A stretch of DNA of 64,000 bases, from contig JBAWXZ010000002.1 of the NCBI GenBank assembly GCA_037143795.1, forward strand, positions 236,449-300,448, read 5' to 3'. The notes beneath the pieces are model-generated. The model saw only the letters and a list, made by a program, of their open reading frames with translations, had not been told where the DNA came from and ran no database searches. Origin of the DNA: Firm-13 sp037143795 (GTDB taxonomy: Bacteria > Bacillota > Clostridia > Saccharofermentanales > Saccharofermentanaceae). This document shows positions 1 through 9,190 of the stretch, in pieces (position 1 is the stretch's first letter; the number at the start of each line of letters is the position of its first letter). The translations under genes and the position numbers were made by a program.

Positions 1-1
1 A

Positions 2-877
2 GGAGAGGTAATTACAACACCGTTTACGTTTGCATCTACAACCCACGCAATAGTAAGAAATGGCTTAGAACCAGTCTTTTGTGATGTGAATCCTGAAAAT
101 TATACTATTGATACGGATAAGATTGAGAGCTTAATAACTGATAGAACATCTGCCATAATCCCAGTACATGTTTTTGGTAATATATGCAATGTAAATGAAA
201 TTGATAGAATTGCCAAAAAGCATAACTTAAAAGTTATTTATGACGCAGCTCATGCCTTTGGTGTTTCCGTTGATGGTATTGGTGTGGGAAATTTTGGTAA
301 TGCTTCTATGTTTAGCTTTCATGCTACCAAAGTATTTAATACAATCGAGGGTGGCGCGGTTACATTTTCGAATCCAGACCTGCGAAGAATACTAAATGAT
401 TTAAAGAATTTTGGCATAACCGGCCCCGAAACTGTTGAATATGTCGGTGGGAATGCGAAAATGAATGAGTTTCAGGCAGCAATGGGTATTTGCAACCTTC
501 GCCACATTGATAGTGAAATAGAAAAGAGAAAGTTAGTTGCTCAGAGATATATTCAAAGGTTGAGTAATGTTAATGGAATTTCAATTGCTAAACCTCAAAA
601 AGATGTTAAAAGTAACTATTCATATTTCCCGGTAATTTTTGATGGGTATAAGTTGAATCGTGATGAGATAGTCGAAAATCTTAAAGTAGAATCTATAAAT
701 GCACGCAAGTATTTTTACCCGCTAACAAACAGTTTTGAATGCTATAAGGGAAGATTTGAAGTTGAAAAGACGCCTGTTGCAAATTACATAGGAAATAGGG
801 TTCTCACATTACCACTCTATTCTGACCTGCTAATCGAGGATGTTGATAGAATATGCGATATTATACTATATAAATAG
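2..877 (+). CDS. DegT/DnrJ/EryC1/StrS-family sugar aminotransferase (5' end outside window)
   Basis: The reading frame is already open at base 2, so the gene is cut by the window edge; 291 residues are visible. The fold-type I PLP motifs of the family are present: the cofactor-binding Asp in IYDAAHAFG and the Schiff-base Lys in FHATKVFNTIEGG (Lys codon at 329-331). Members aminate keto-sugar nucleotides, or in some cases dehydrate them. The intact catalytic Lys argues for a true aminotransferase making an amino-deoxysugar for the adjacent polysaccharide locus. This stretch is visibly richer in A+T than the genes after 4.6 kb, which suggests separate acquisition. The exact sugar cannot be read from sequence. 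Confidence 0.88.
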   Translation, partial: GEVITTPFTFASTTHAIVRNGLEPVFCDVNPENYTIDTDKIESLITDRTSAIIPVHVFGNICNVNEIDRIAKKHNLKVIYDAAHAFGVSVDGIGVGNFGNASMFSFHATKVFNTIEGGAVTFSNPDLRRILNDLKNFGITGPETVEYVGGNAKMNEFQAAMGICNLRHIDSEIEKRKLVAQRYIQRLSNVNGISIAKPQKDVKSNYSYFPVIFDGYKLNRDEIVENLKVESINARKYFYPLTNSFECYKGRFEVEKTPVANYIGNRVLTLPLYSDLLIEDVDRICDIILYK

Positions 878-1050
878 AATTACTAGACTATGCTGAAAAT
901 CAATGTTTTCAAGAAGTGGTAGAGTTAAGTAACTTTGTATGAGCATCGACAGATACTAATTATAGAGTGGTTTAAAAATTTCCAGAATTTACAGCATGTA
1001 ACAATTGATAGATATAATTGCGATTAGTGGCTGAAGAAAGGATAATACTC

Positions 1051-2088
1051 ATGTACCTATTGGAATGTATATTACTTGTATTTTGGATGTTGATTGTGCC
1101 TGCTTTGCTTGGAACATTGATTGTAAATCAGTTGTTTAAGGAAAAAGAGACTGATTTATTGCTTGCAATTGTCTGTGGAGTTATTTCAATGCTAGCAATA
1201 TTTTATATTTTAATGATGCCCTTCCTATTTTTAAAGTTGCCTCTTCATACTCTAGTAATTTGTTGGAGTACTTTGGTGCTAATTCTTTGCGCATTGGCGT
1301 TATTCGTAAATAGAAAACGATTAAGGGATATTTTTCGATATAACCTGCATAATATCAAATTGTTGCCATGGTTTTGTGTCTTAATCATTTTATTGGTTTT
1401 GGCTCAGGCTTTTGTATTGGCATCGTATCAGCATGAGGATGCTGACGACGCATTTTATGTTGCTAGTGCAACAACAGCTGTAGCGACTGATACGATTTTT
1501 CAGTATGACCCATATACGGGTCTTCTTTTGGATGCATATCCAGCAAGATATGTATTGTCGCCCTTTCCAATATTTATTGCAGCTCTTTCAAAATTAGTTT
1601 TGATTCATCCAACAATTATTTCTCATACAATTTTTCCAGCTGTTTTGATCCCTTTCTCTTATGTCATTTTGACTGTTCTTGGCAAAAGGATTTTTTCGAA
1701 TCAAACTAATGCAGTACTGTTGTTTCTTCTATTTGTTTGTGTTCTCAATATTTTTGGAAATACTTCAATATATACCAACTCAACATTTCTCCTCTTTCGT
1801 ATATGGCAAGGAAAGGCAGTATTAGCAAATATTATACTGCCTGCTATAGCTTATTTTTCATTGCGAGCCATGAATAGAGATAATAACTGTGGGGAATGGA
1901 TGATGTTGTTTGCCTCCGCTTTAACAGCGTGCCTGGTATCTTCGTTTGGTATCGTACTAGCACCGATTATGATTGCATTATTTGGACTTGTGTTTGCTGT
2001 TCGAAATAAAATGATACGTACATTTGTATACTCAATTACCTGCTGCACACCGTTCATTGCATGTGGAATTATAAGCATCTTAAGATAA
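1051..2088 (+). CDS. DUF6077-like polytopic membrane protein, N-terminal part
   Basis: A 345-residue hydrophobic protein with roughly eight to nine predicted membrane segments. The ATG at 1051 is chosen because GAAAGG lies about ten bases upstream; an upstream TTG at 1018 has no such site. The loop HEDADDAFYVASA and the segment RIWQGKAVLANIILPA recall DUF6077 proteins of Clostridia polysaccharide loci, as I remember the family. Those are longer than this one, and their C-terminal half resembles the next gene, so this looks like the front half of a split protein. It ends abruptly after a membrane segment. Function is unknown; the setting suggests surface-glycan assembly or export. Confidence 0.6.
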   Translation: MYLLECILLVFWMLIVPALLGTLIVNQLFKEKETDLLLAIVCGVISMLAIFYILMMPFLFLKLPLHTLVICWSTLVLILCALALFVNRKRLRDIFRYNLHNIKLLPWFCVLIILLVLAQAFVLASYQHEDADDAFYVASATTAVATDTIFQYDPYTGLLLDAYPARYVLSPFPIFIAALSKLVLIHPTIISHTIFPAVLIPFSYVILTVLGKRIFSNQTNAVLLFLLFVCVLNIFGNTSIYTNSTFLLFRIWQGKAVLANIILPAIAYFSLRAMNRDNNCGEWMMLFASALTACLVSSFGIVLAPIMIALFGLVFAVRNKMIRTFVYSITCCTPFIACGIISILR

Positions 2089-2108
2089 CGAATTTATGAG
2101 GTTTGGAA

Positions 2109-2900
2109 ATGCTTGAATTGATGAAAAGCACGTTAAAGCAAATAATTGCTTCGTATACACAATATTTTGGTGTTGGCTCGTATATGCTTCTATATATATC
2201 ATCATTGATATATATCTATGCCACAGAAAAGAAAAAGATAATTAGGGATCTTCTTTTCTATTACCCTCTATTAGTGCTGGCCGTTATTTTTAATCCATTG
2301 ATAGCTTATGTTATTATGAAATTTATCGAAAATCAGGTTTATTGGAGAATGTTTTGGATATTACTTCTTACCATTATCATTGCTTATGCAGCAACCATGA
2401 TTGTCCAAAGAATTTCTCGAAATTACGGAAAGGTAGTTGTTACATTATTTATAATAATAATAATGATTTTAGGAGGAAAATTTATCTTTACTCCAGCGAA
2501 TTACAGCACATCATTCAACTGGTATAAATTACCTGTACAGACGATAGAAGTATGTAATATTATTGAAAATGACAGTAATACGAAAATTCGTGTAGTTGTG
2601 CCTGCTGATCTTGAAGTTTCAGTGAGACAGTATGATGCCAATATTCAAATGCCATATGGAAGAGATGGATATGATAACACTGGAGCGTTAAGTGAAACTG
2701 GACGAGCGTTCCATTCGCTAATGCAGGATAGCGTGTTAAATGTTGAATTAATAAGTAGCTATATGAGAGGATTTGAATGTAATTATATAGTTATTAAGAA
2801 AACTACGGTACTTTCTGAAAATTTAGAAATTAGCGGATATAAGTTTGTTGCTTCTACCGATTCTTACAATATATATCGGTTCGATTATAAAAAGACGTAA
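2109..2900 (+). CDS. DUF6077-like membrane protein, C-terminal part
   Basis: A 263-residue protein with about four N-terminal membrane segments followed by a soluble extracytoplasmic domain of about 130 residues. The ATG at 2109 has GAGG seven bases upstream (2098-2101). It follows the previous stop codon by 20 bases in a different frame. Its content (a YYPLLVLAVIFNP segment, then YWRMFWILLLTI, and a tail ending in YNIYRFD) matches what I would expect from the back half of a DUF6077-type protein. It may be translated by re-initiation as a separate subunit, or it may be the remnant of a frameshifted gene. Confidence 0.5.
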   Translation: MLELMKSTLKQIIASYTQYFGVGSYMLLYISSLIYIYATEKKKIIRDLLFYYPLLVLAVIFNPLIAYVIMKFIENQVYWRMFWILLLTIIIAYAATMIVQRISRNYGKVVVTLFIIIIMILGGKFIFTPANYSTSFNWYKLPVQTIEVCNIIENDSNTKIRVVVPADLEVSVRQYDANIQMPYGRDGYDNTGALSETGRAFHSLMQDSVLNVELISSYMRGFECNYIVIKKTTVLSENLEISGYKFVASTDSYNIYRFDYKKT

Positions 2901-3058
2901 TCTGATTATCCTACTTAGCTTGGTTTGACAGTATCAAAACCTACGGCATTGAAAGATAACGTTATTGATGAAATGATATATATTAAAATTAACTTGAATA
3001 CTATACAATTGTAATTATTGTGAGGAAGTCATAATTATTTGTAATGTGGAGGCGTAAA

Positions 3059-4333
3059 ATGAATCAGCCCAATGAAGTCATTCAGGATGAAATAAATATT
3101 AGAGAATTAATTGAGACGTTATGGAAAGGAAAGGTTATTATTGCGATAGTAACTGTTATCGCTGTACTTATCAGCGCCATTGCAAGCTTTTTCTTCATTC
3201 CGGCACAATATCAGGCAAGTACTTCAATTACTGTGACTCCCCCGGACATTAAGGTGTCTCTCATAGATACTACAATCAGTATTGTTGATTATCTGGCTAA
3301 GATACCCAAAATGGCAAAGGCAGACTATATACTGCAGGTTAAGTCATCCCAGGTCCTGGAGGATACAATTAAGAAATTGGATCTGAAAGATGCAGCGGGT
3401 AATTATATCCGCGCTGCCAGCCTGAGCAATGCGGTTACCGTTACAGATGTCGCAAACACCGCACTCGTCTCAATTACCGTAACGTATGGGGATCCGGAAA
3501 AAGCTGCATTGATTGCCAATACATTAAGTCAGTCATTCGCTGACGCCGTATCTGCAAATATGAAAGCACAGATCCAGGATGCTGCAGACTCCATCTCAGC
3601 GCAGCTTTTGAACGAAGAAAAGAATCTTGTTGAAAAAAAGAATGCACTTAATGAATATCGATCGGCGAACACAAGTGCTGATGCGCTCAAGGCAGAAATT
3701 GAGGCGCAGGTAGAACAGATTGCTGACTACAAGTGTGATTATGAGGATACCATTACACAGATTTCAGTCGATACCGCAGCCTTACAAGTCCTGGAAAATG
3801 CTTCTCAGTCGGCCGGTATAATTCCTTCCCAGGACTATAATCTCAGTATAGATTTAAACACAGATCCTGAAGATATTGGAAATAATAAAGTGAATATATC
3901 ACCGGATGGTCTTTCCAATTCGCTCTTAATCCTTAATATCAGTACGCTTCAGACCAGACTAGTCAGTAATCAAGCCAAAAAATTGACGCTGGAAACGAGA
4001 ATTCCTGAAATGGAAACTTCTTTGACAGCAACGCAAAACATGCTGACAGAAGAATATAAATATACTGCGATCGATGATGACATGACTGTAGCTCAACTAT
4101 CTTATAATGCTTATCAGACAAGAAACAGAGAAGCAACCATGTATAACAAATCTGATATTGGTAAGACGATTATTACTGTCTCATCACAAGCATCTGTACC
4201 GGGCGGTCCCATCAGTCCCAATAAAAAGAAAAACATTGTCATTGCTGGAGCACTAGGTTTTTGTTTGAGTATCTTATTTGTCCTTTTCAGAAATTATTGG
4301 AGAAGAACGACAGTAAGTAAAAATAAAGATTAG
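3059..4333 (+). CDS. Wzz/YveK-type polysaccharide chain-length regulator
   Basis: A 424-residue protein with the Wzz architecture: short cytoplasmic N-terminus, first membrane segment at about residues 25-50, a long extracytoplasmic coiled-coil domain, and a second membrane segment near the C-terminus after the proline-rich SVPGGPISPNKKKN stretch. The start at 3059 is set by GGAGG at 3048-3052; an ATG 15 bases earlier overlaps that site. Such proteins set the length of exported polysaccharide and in Firmicutes usually activate a separate BY-kinase, which is not in this window. Its setting just before a priming sugar transferase fits a capsule or exopolysaccharide role. Confidence 0.85.
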   Translation: MNQPNEVIQDEINIRELIETLWKGKVIIAIVTVIAVLISAIASFFFIPAQYQASTSITVTPPDIKVSLIDTTISIVDYLAKIPKMAKADYILQVKSSQVLEDTIKKLDLKDAAGNYIRAASLSNAVTVTDVANTALVSITVTYGDPEKAALIANTLSQSFADAVSANMKAQIQDAADSISAQLLNEEKNLVEKKNALNEYRSANTSADALKAEIEAQVEQIADYKCDYEDTITQISVDTAALQVLENASQSAGIIPSQDYNLSIDLNTDPEDIGNNKVNISPDGLSNSLLILNISTLQTRLVSNQAKKLTLETRIPEMETSLTATQNMLTEEYKYTAIDDDMTVAQLSYNAYQTRNREATMYNKSDIGKTIITVSSQASVPGGPISPNKKKNIVIAGALGFCLSILFVLFRNYWRRTTVSKNKD

Positions 4334-4365
4334 ATTATATTCTGTGAAGCATATAATCTACACAT

Positions 4366-4399
4366 ACGGCCCCATCCCACATACCAAGGATGAGGCCGT
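4366..4399 (+). terminator. Hairpin downstream of the Wzz-type gene
   Basis: Inverted repeat ACGGCCCCATCC / GGATGAGGCCGT with one mismatch, about 30 bases after the stop codon. The downstream T-run is weak and interrupted, so termination is plausible rather than certain. Confidence 0.4.
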
Positions 4400-4620
4400 T
4401 TGCTATGTCTCTTCGTTTTTCCCGGCAGAGCAAAAACCGACTCGATTTTCGCGTCATACCAGGTCGATGAGGTTTTGCAACCCCGCCTTCCACAACTGCC
4501 GCAGATTCACCGTGTCTTGAATCTGTTAAATTGGCCGGAAGTCTGATACAATCATGTTTAGTCTGAATAGAATTTTAGAAAAACTGTATTGTTGTATATA
4601 TATGCTCGGAAGGATACTTT

Positions 4621-6039
4621 ATGAAAATGAGGCAGCTCAGCCAGGAACAGAAGTCGATGCTGAATCGACGTCATTCTCCTAATGCACACCTTTTCAAACT
4701 GCTCTATATTATCGTTGAACTTGCACTGGTCAACGTGTCTTTCATTGTTTCCCTTTATATTCTGTATAATCCGAATCTTCCCACGTTCAAGCTGAACTGG
4801 TCGGATTATCTTCACTCGGCGCCTTTTCTGACTTTGGCAGCGCTGCTTTATATCGACTATTTCGGCATGACGCACTTTTTCCGTAAGAACCAGACGGATG
4901 TCATCGCTTCGGCGGTTCAGTTTGTCTTTCTGGTCACGGTCACTTCGGCGGCTATCGCGTATTCTTTTCAGTGGTTTATGTTTTCGAGATGGGCGATGGC
5001 CCTGGGCGCGGTGCTGATGCTGGTTCTGACGAGTCTTTGGTCGATCCTATGCCTCAAAATCAGCAAGGCTATCTATTCGAGGGGGAAGCTTCTGATTATT
5101 GCCGCGACGCCCGAAGACGCGGACCGGCTGTATATGAAGGTCCGTACCGAGCAGAGGGCGCTTCATATCAAGTATCTGGGATATACGCTGGCGGATGATC
5201 TGCCGCGTGTTTTTAAGCTGATTGATTATTGTACGGAAGTGATGGTCTCATCGATTATCAGTGAAGCGGACCGGTCCAAGCTGTTCCTGCACTGCGCCAA
5301 CCTGGACAAGACGATTTATGTTGTACCGCAGTTTACCGATCTGATCTATACCAAATTCAGGATCATTCAGTTCCAGGATATGCCGACATTCATGATTGAC
5401 AGCCTGGGGCTTACTTTTCAGCAGCGCCTGCTGAAGCGGATTTTCGACGTGCTGTTTTCATTGCTCGCACTGATCTTTACGGCACCGCTGCAGCTTTTCA
5501 TTGCACTGATGGTTCGCATGGATTCACACGGGCCGGCGCTATATTCGCAGGAGCGTATCACGAAGTTCGGCAAGATCTACAGGGTATATAAATTCAGGAC
5601 GATGGTGGATGCTGCAGAAGAGAAGTACGGTGCTTATCAATCGAGCCTCGATGACCCGCGGGTTACCAAGATCGGCAAGACACTACGAAATACCCATCTC
5701 GATGAGCTGCCTCAATTCCTGAATATCCTGAAGGGCGACTTGTCCGTCGTAGGACCCCGCTCGGACCGTCCGACTACGGTCGGGGAATTCGAGGATAATA
5801 TCCCCGGCTACCACCAGCGCCTGAAGGTAAAAGCGGGCCTCACGGGCCTTGCACAGATTTACGGCAAGTACAATTCGGATCCGGAGGACAAACTGAGCTT
5901 TGACATGATGTACATTAAGAATTACAGTTTCCTGTCCGATATGAAGATCATCCTGCAGACAATGAAGACTATGCTGCCATCAAGTGACTTCAAGCTGCAG
6001 GACGAGGATTGCCGGAATTGGGAATTCACTCTTAAATAA
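4621..6039 (+). CDS. Polyprenyl-phosphate sugar-1-phosphate transferase (WbaP/CpsE-like)
   Basis: A 472-residue initiating glycosyltransferase. The N-terminus has four membrane segments (about residues 22-130), then a CoA-binding-like middle domain, a fifth membrane segment, and the bacterial sugar transferase domain from about residue 268. Hallmarks are KRIFDVLFS, YKFRTM, DDPRVTKIGKTLR and the catalytic-region motif DELPQFLNILKGDLSVVGPR. GGAAGGA sits five bases before the ATG. The enzyme moves a hexose-1-phosphate from a nucleotide sugar onto undecaprenyl phosphate, the first committed step of glycan assembly. A strong terminator follows, so it ends this transcription unit. Confidence 0.93.
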   Translation: MKMRQLSQEQKSMLNRRHSPNAHLFKLLYIIVELALVNVSFIVSLYILYNPNLPTFKLNWSDYLHSAPFLTLAALLYIDYFGMTHFFRKNQTDVIASAVQFVFLVTVTSAAIAYSFQWFMFSRWAMALGAVLMLVLTSLWSILCLKISKAIYSRGKLLIIAATPEDADRLYMKVRTEQRALHIKYLGYTLADDLPRVFKLIDYCTEVMVSSIISEADRSKLFLHCANLDKTIYVVPQFTDLIYTKFRIIQFQDMPTFMIDSLGLTFQQRLLKRIFDVLFSLLALIFTAPLQLFIALMVRMDSHGPALYSQERITKFGKIYRVYKFRTMVDAAEEKYGAYQSSLDDPRVTKIGKTLRNTHLDELPQFLNILKGDLSVVGPRSDRPTTVGEFEDNIPGYHQRLKVKAGLTGLAQIYGKYNSDPEDKLSFDMMYIKNYSFLSDMKIILQTMKTMLPSSDFKLQDEDCRNWEFTLK

Positions 6040-6063
6040 CGGTTGACGATAATTATTTATTTT

Positions 6064-6104
6064 ACATAGCTGCGGGCGGCTTTCTGCCTGCAGCTATGTT
6101 TTTT
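6064..6104 (+). terminator. Rho-independent terminator after the sugar transferase
   Basis: A perfect 10-bp stem, ACATAGCTGC / GCAGCTATGT, followed directly by a run of six T, 25 bases after the stop codon. Confidence 0.88.
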
Positions 6105-6126
6105 CAATATGAATGCTATAAATCTG

Positions 6127-6135
6127 TGTTATAAT
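6127..6135 (+). promoter_or_regulatory. Extended -10 promoter of the GT2/DUF2304/TPP-enzyme operon
   Basis: TGTTATAAT matches the extended -10 consensus TGnTATAAT, 27 bases before the GT2 start codon. No good -35 hexamer lies at the usual distance, as expected for extended -10 promoters. Confidence 0.55.
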
Positions 6136-6161
6136 TTATTCAAATTTATGCGCTAGAGAGA

Positions 6162-6869
6162 ATGAATAATATGAAAAAACTGTTGATTATTCCTGCATAC
6201 AATGAGGCTGATAATCTGGTTGAGCTCGTTGCGGAAATCCGGCAGAAGGCTCCGGGTTATGACTATATTATTGTCAATGACGGATCGAAGGATCATACAG
6301 CCAAAGTGTGCAGTGACAACAAGCTGAATGCGCTTCATCTGAGTAATAATCTGGGTATCGGCGGCGCCGTACAGGCGGGGTATCTGTATGCCATCCGCCA
6401 CAACTATGATATTGCCGTGCAGATCGACGGCGACGGGCAGCATGACCCGGCGTACCTCGATGTTCTTATACAGCCGATTATTGACGGGCAGGCGGACTTT
6501 ACGATCGGCTCCCGGTTCATCGAGCGTGTGGGCTTCCAGTCATCCGGTCTCCGGCGTGCTGGCATCCTCTGGCTCGACGCAATCCTGAAGAGGAGTACGG
6601 GGCTCGACATTACCGATGCGACTTCCGGGTTTCGGGCCTGCGATCAGGCAGTCATGCATGTATTTGCTTCTTATTATCCCAAGGACTATCCCGAACCGGA
6701 GACAATCGCGGATCTATACCGCCACAATTTCCGGATAAGGGAGATTCCCGTTGTCATGCGTGAAAGACAGATTGGTGTGAGTTCCATCCGGTTTTTCAGG
6801 CCGATATACTATATGATGAAAGTAACGCTCTCGATTCTGGTATCACGGTTAAAGCGGCACAAGAAGTAA
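6162..6869 (+). CDS. Family 2 glycosyltransferase (DPM1/GtrB-like, soluble)
   Basis: A 235-residue GT-A enzyme: IPAYNEADN at the nucleotide-binding N-terminus, VNDGSKDHT, and a DxD-type metal site in VQIDGDGQHDP. It lacks the C-terminal membrane pair of GtrB/ArnC proteins. A second in-frame ATG nine bases downstream is an equally credible start, since the only purine-rich upstream sequence is AGAGAGA. It is followed at 16 bases by a DUF2304 membrane protein, a pairing common in Clostridia and Actinobacteria that probably supplies the membrane anchor. The likely product is a polyprenyl-phosphate-linked sugar. Confidence 0.85.
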   Translation: MNNMKKLLIIPAYNEADNLVELVAEIRQKAPGYDYIIVNDGSKDHTAKVCSDNKLNALHLSNNLGIGGAVQAGYLYAIRHNYDIAVQIDGDGQHDPAYLDVLIQPIIDGQADFTIGSRFIERVGFQSSGLRRAGILWLDAILKRSTGLDITDATSGFRACDQAVMHVFASYYPKDYPEPETIADLYRHNFRIREIPVVMRERQIGVSSIRFFRPIYYMMKVTLSILVSRLKRHKK

Positions 6870-6885
6870 TTGGGGGACTGGCAGT

Positions 6886-7269
6886 ATGAGTTTATTTACA
6901 CAAATATTTGTTGCACTTATTATCCTGGGCTTTCTCTTCTATGTGGTTTCCAAGCTGCGCCGGGAACAGATTGAATTCAAATATGCACTTGTCTGGATTG
7001 TTAGCGGAGTCATCATCCTTTTGCTCGCGATCTTTCCGGGTATCCTTACATGGATGGCGGAATCCATCGGTGTGGGACTCCCTGTCAATCTTGTATTTTT
7101 TCTCGGCATCATTCTTAACCTGATCATCTCATTCGCACTGACGGTCACGTATTCCAAACTCAAGAACATGATCTATCGGGTCACGCAGATGAATGCAATT
7201 CTCGATAATGATCTTGTAAGGACCAGGGAAGAGTTGGACAAGATCAGCAGGGATGCAGTGGGAAAATGA
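6886..7269 (+). CDS. DUF2304 membrane protein
   Basis: A 127-residue protein with three hydrophobic segments (about residues 4-22, 35-52 and 63-85) and a charged, amphipathic C-terminus. The motif LRREQIEFKYALVWI is typical of DUF2304. GGGGA precedes the ATG. It sits between a family 2 glycosyltransferase and the sugar-modifying genes; DUF2304 proteins are repeatedly found next to such glycosyltransferases, so partner or membrane anchor is a reasonable inference. No enzymatic motif is visible. Confidence 0.75.
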   Translation: MSLFTQIFVALIILGFLFYVVSKLRREQIEFKYALVWIVSGVIILLLAIFPGILTWMAESIGVGLPVNLVFFLGIILNLIISFALTVTYSKLKNMIYRVTQMNAILDNDLVRTREELDKISRDAVGK

Positions 7270-7303
7270 AACTGCCAAATATATGTACACAGGAGGCGTT
7301 TCT

Positions 7304-9118
7304 ATGCAGATTCGGGTAGCGGACCATATTGCGAACCTTCTGGCGCTACATTCCATCCATCAGTTGTTTAGTGTCACCGGCGGCGGAGCCATGTTCCTTA
7401 ATGATGCTTTTGGCCGCCACGAATCGCTTTCCGTTGTATATAACCACCATGAACAGGCCTGTGCTATGGCAGCAGAAAGTTATGCACGCCTTACCGGCCA
7501 AATTGCGGCGGTCTGTGTTACTTCCGGACCCGGAGGAACAAATGCGATTACGGGTGTTCTTGGAGGCTGGCTTGACTCGATTCCGATGCTCGTGATTTCC
7601 GGGCAGGTACGGTATGATACGACGGTGCATTCTACCGGCAAACCGATGCGCCAATTGGGAGATCAGGAATATGAGATTACCCGCTCTGTCGCGCCTATGA
7701 CTAAATATGCGTGTATGGTCCTGGATCCTCTGATGATTGAATATCATATGGAAAAAGCTATTTTTCTTGCGATGCATGGCCGGCAGGGGCCATGCTGGAT
7801 AGATGTACCGCTCAATATTCAGGCGGCAATTATTGAGACGGATGATCTGATCAAATATGATCCTGCAGAAGATGCGGGAGAGATTCCCGGGTCGATTTCA
7901 CCGGAAATAGCCCGTGATGTACTGGAGCGCCTGAAAACCGCAAAGCGACCGCTGATATTGGCTGGTTCGGCGATTCGTCTGGCACACTGCCATGACGCGT
8001 TTATTGATCTTATTGATAAGCTCAATATTCCTGTTGTTACTGCCTGGAATGCTCATGACACGATTTGGAACGAACATCCTCTTTATATGGGCCGTCCAAG
8101 CACCCTTGGGGACCGTCCCGGCAATTTTATCCTGCAGAACTGCGATGTTCTTCTGGTACTGGGAAGCCGGCTCAATGTCAGACAGATTAGCTATAACTGG
8201 AAACAGTTTGCAAAAGATGCATATAAGATATCTGTTGATATTGATCCACTGGAACTTTTTAAACCAACACTTTTTCTGGACATGCCTGTTTTAGGCGATG
8301 TAGCGGAACTGATAGATCTATTGACTCAGGAGCTGAATAATCAGACTTTGGAACCGAAACAAAAATGGATTGATGCATGCCGGCTGATTAAAGAAAAATA
8401 TCCGGTCATCTCTGCATGCTATTTCGATAAAAAGTCGCCGGTTAACCCATATTGTTTTATGGAATCCCTGTTTAATAAGCTGTACCCTGATGAAGTGATT
8501 GTTACAGGAAATGGCTCCGCATGCGTCTGTACTTTTCAGTCTGCATACCTGCAAAAGGGACAGCGACTGTATACGAATTCAGGCTGTGCATCCATGGGTT
8601 ACGGATTGCCTGCAGCAATCGGTGCAGCGATAGCCCGGGGCGGTAAGAGAGTGATATGCATCGAAGGCGACGGCAGTATTCAAATGAACCTGCAGGAGCT
8701 GCAGACTGTAGTGTATCACCGCCTGCCCATAATAATAATAGTCCTGAATAATGACGGGTATCATTCTATTCGACAGACGCAATCCGGCTTTTTCGGGCAG
8801 CCGCTTCATGGAGTCAACAGTCAGAGCGGTATTGGATTCGCACCGTTTTCCAAGCTTGCTCCGGCATTTGGTCTTCCTTACTTCTGCGTTGACTCATTGG
8901 ATACAATGGAGGATGTGCTGGGCACAGCTTTGCCGCTGACGGGTCCTGCGCTGATTGAGGTAATGGTAGACAGTGAACAGCCCTTTGCACCCAAACTGGC
9001 TTCCAGGCGGCTGGAAGATGGTACAATGTATTCACCGCCGCTTGATGATATGGCACCTTTCCTTGACAGAGATGAATATGAAGACGCACGGCGTCTTTTA
9101 CAGGAATCAGGCTGCTAG
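7304..9118 (+). CDS. Thiamine-diphosphate enzyme of the acetolactate synthase superfamily (possible YerE-like sugar acetyltransferase)
   Basis: 604 residues with the three-domain layout: PYR domain with the cofactor-activating Glu in NHHEQACAMAAESYAR, a central FAD/nucleotide-fold domain, and the PP domain with GDGSIQMN and NNDGYHS. ATG at 7304 has AGGAGG seven bases upstream. Housekeeping acetolactate synthase (IlvB) is possible, but no IlvN, IlvC or IlvD gene is near. Instead it lies among CDP-dideoxyhexose genes, where YerE of Yersinia, a TPP flavoenzyme, transfers a two-carbon acetyl unit from pyruvate to C-4 of a CDP-keto-sugar to make yersiniose. I infer a similar carboligation here, without proof of substrate. 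Confidence 0.75.
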   Translation: MQIRVADHIANLLALHSIHQLFSVTGGGAMFLNDAFGRHESLSVVYNHHEQACAMAAESYARLTGQIAAVCVTSGPGGTNAITGVLGGWLDSIPMLVISGQVRYDTTVHSTGKPMRQLGDQEYEITRSVAPMTKYACMVLDPLMIEYHMEKAIFLAMHGRQGPCWIDVPLNIQAAIIETDDLIKYDPAEDAGEIPGSISPEIARDVLERLKTAKRPLILAGSAIRLAHCHDAFIDLIDKLNIPVVTAWNAHDTIWNEHPLYMGRPSTLGDRPGNFILQNCDVLLVLGSRLNVRQISYNWKQFAKDAYKISVDIDPLELFKPTLFLDMPVLGDVAELIDLLTQELNNQTLEPKQKWIDACRLIKEKYPVISACYFDKKSPVNPYCFMESLFNKLYPDEVIVTGNGSACVCTFQSAYLQKGQRLYTNSGCASMGYGLPAAIGAAIARGGKRVICIEGDGSIQMNLQELQTVVYHRLPIIIIVLNNDGYHSIRQTQSGFFGQPLHGVNSQSGIGFAPFSKLAPAFGLPYFCVDSLDTMEDVLGTALPLTGPALIEVMVDSEQPFAPKLASRRLEDGTMYSPPLDDMAPFLDRDEYEDARRLLQESGC

Positions 9119-9190
9119 ACTTTTCAATCAAAATGTTTTTTCTTATGCTGGGCAAATGCACATGATGCCGGAAAACAGGAGGATGTTACG

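Noticed and set aside
7304..9118. Housekeeping acetolactate synthase (ilvB) as a firm call
   Set aside because: The fold fits, but no other branched-chain amino acid genes are near and the operon is devoted to glycan sugars, so the narrower name is not supported.
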